A DNA stretch of 5,801 nucleotides, taken from positions 1 to 5,801 of the forward strand of contig JACRBO010000617.1 in assembly GCA_016219235.1 (NCBI GenBank), read 5' to 3'. Shown piece by piece: positions 5,799-5,801 of this stretch; the first letter of the stretch is position 1; every line of letters begins with the position of its first letter. The stretch comes from Chloroflexota bacterium (GTDB taxonomy: Bacteria; Chloroflexota; Anaerolineae; Fen-1058). The notes beneath the pieces are model-generated. The model had not been told where the DNA came from and did not search any database. It was given only the letters and a program-made list of their open reading frames with translations. The position numbers and the translations under genes are program-made.

Positions 5799-5801
5799 CC
5801 G

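Overview
The window looks like a chromosomal stretch from a moderately GC-rich free-living bacterium, most likely a Chloroflexota (Anaerolineae/Chloroflexia-type) genome or metagenome bin. This is an inference. It rests on secreted lipoproteins with long Thr-Pro linkers, a HisKA_3/LuxR two-component pair of the common Chloroflexota style, and intergenic regions full of short hairpin repeats. No rRNA, tRNA, transposase, CRISPR array or phage gene is visible.

Left part (1-3028, + strand): the 3' end of a probable class I methyltransferase, then a 390-bp repeat-rich gap, then two tandem paralogous genes. Both paralogs encode lipid-anchored alpha/beta hydrolases (S9/dienelactone-hydrolase-like) with intact Ser-Asp-His triads and Thr-Pro stalks. 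They are about two thirds identical over the N-terminal half of the catalytic domain and clearly arose by gene duplication. Between them sits a short gap holding a long-stem hairpin repeat.

Middle (3029-3502): a non-coding region where the + strand genes converge with the - strand operon. It contains an 80-bp tandem repeat, each unit carrying two hairpins, and a strong intrinsic terminator for the - strand.

Right part (5664 down to 3443, - strand): a nearly textbook transcription unit. A sigma-70-like promoter is followed by a membrane histidine kinase whose extracytoplasmic sensor domain carries two CXXCH c-type heme motifs. Two bases later comes a NarL/FixJ response regulator, and then the terminator. 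The likely logic is that a heme-based redox or gas signal outside the membrane drives autophosphorylation of the kinase, transfer to the regulator, and transcriptional control of genes not identifiable here.

Far right (5683-5801): a 17-bp near-perfect inverted repeat encloses a second copy of a two-hairpin repeat that also occurs at about 427-495. The most noteworthy items are the diheme sensor kinase and the dispersed hairpin families. No wholly new multi-gene system is evident.
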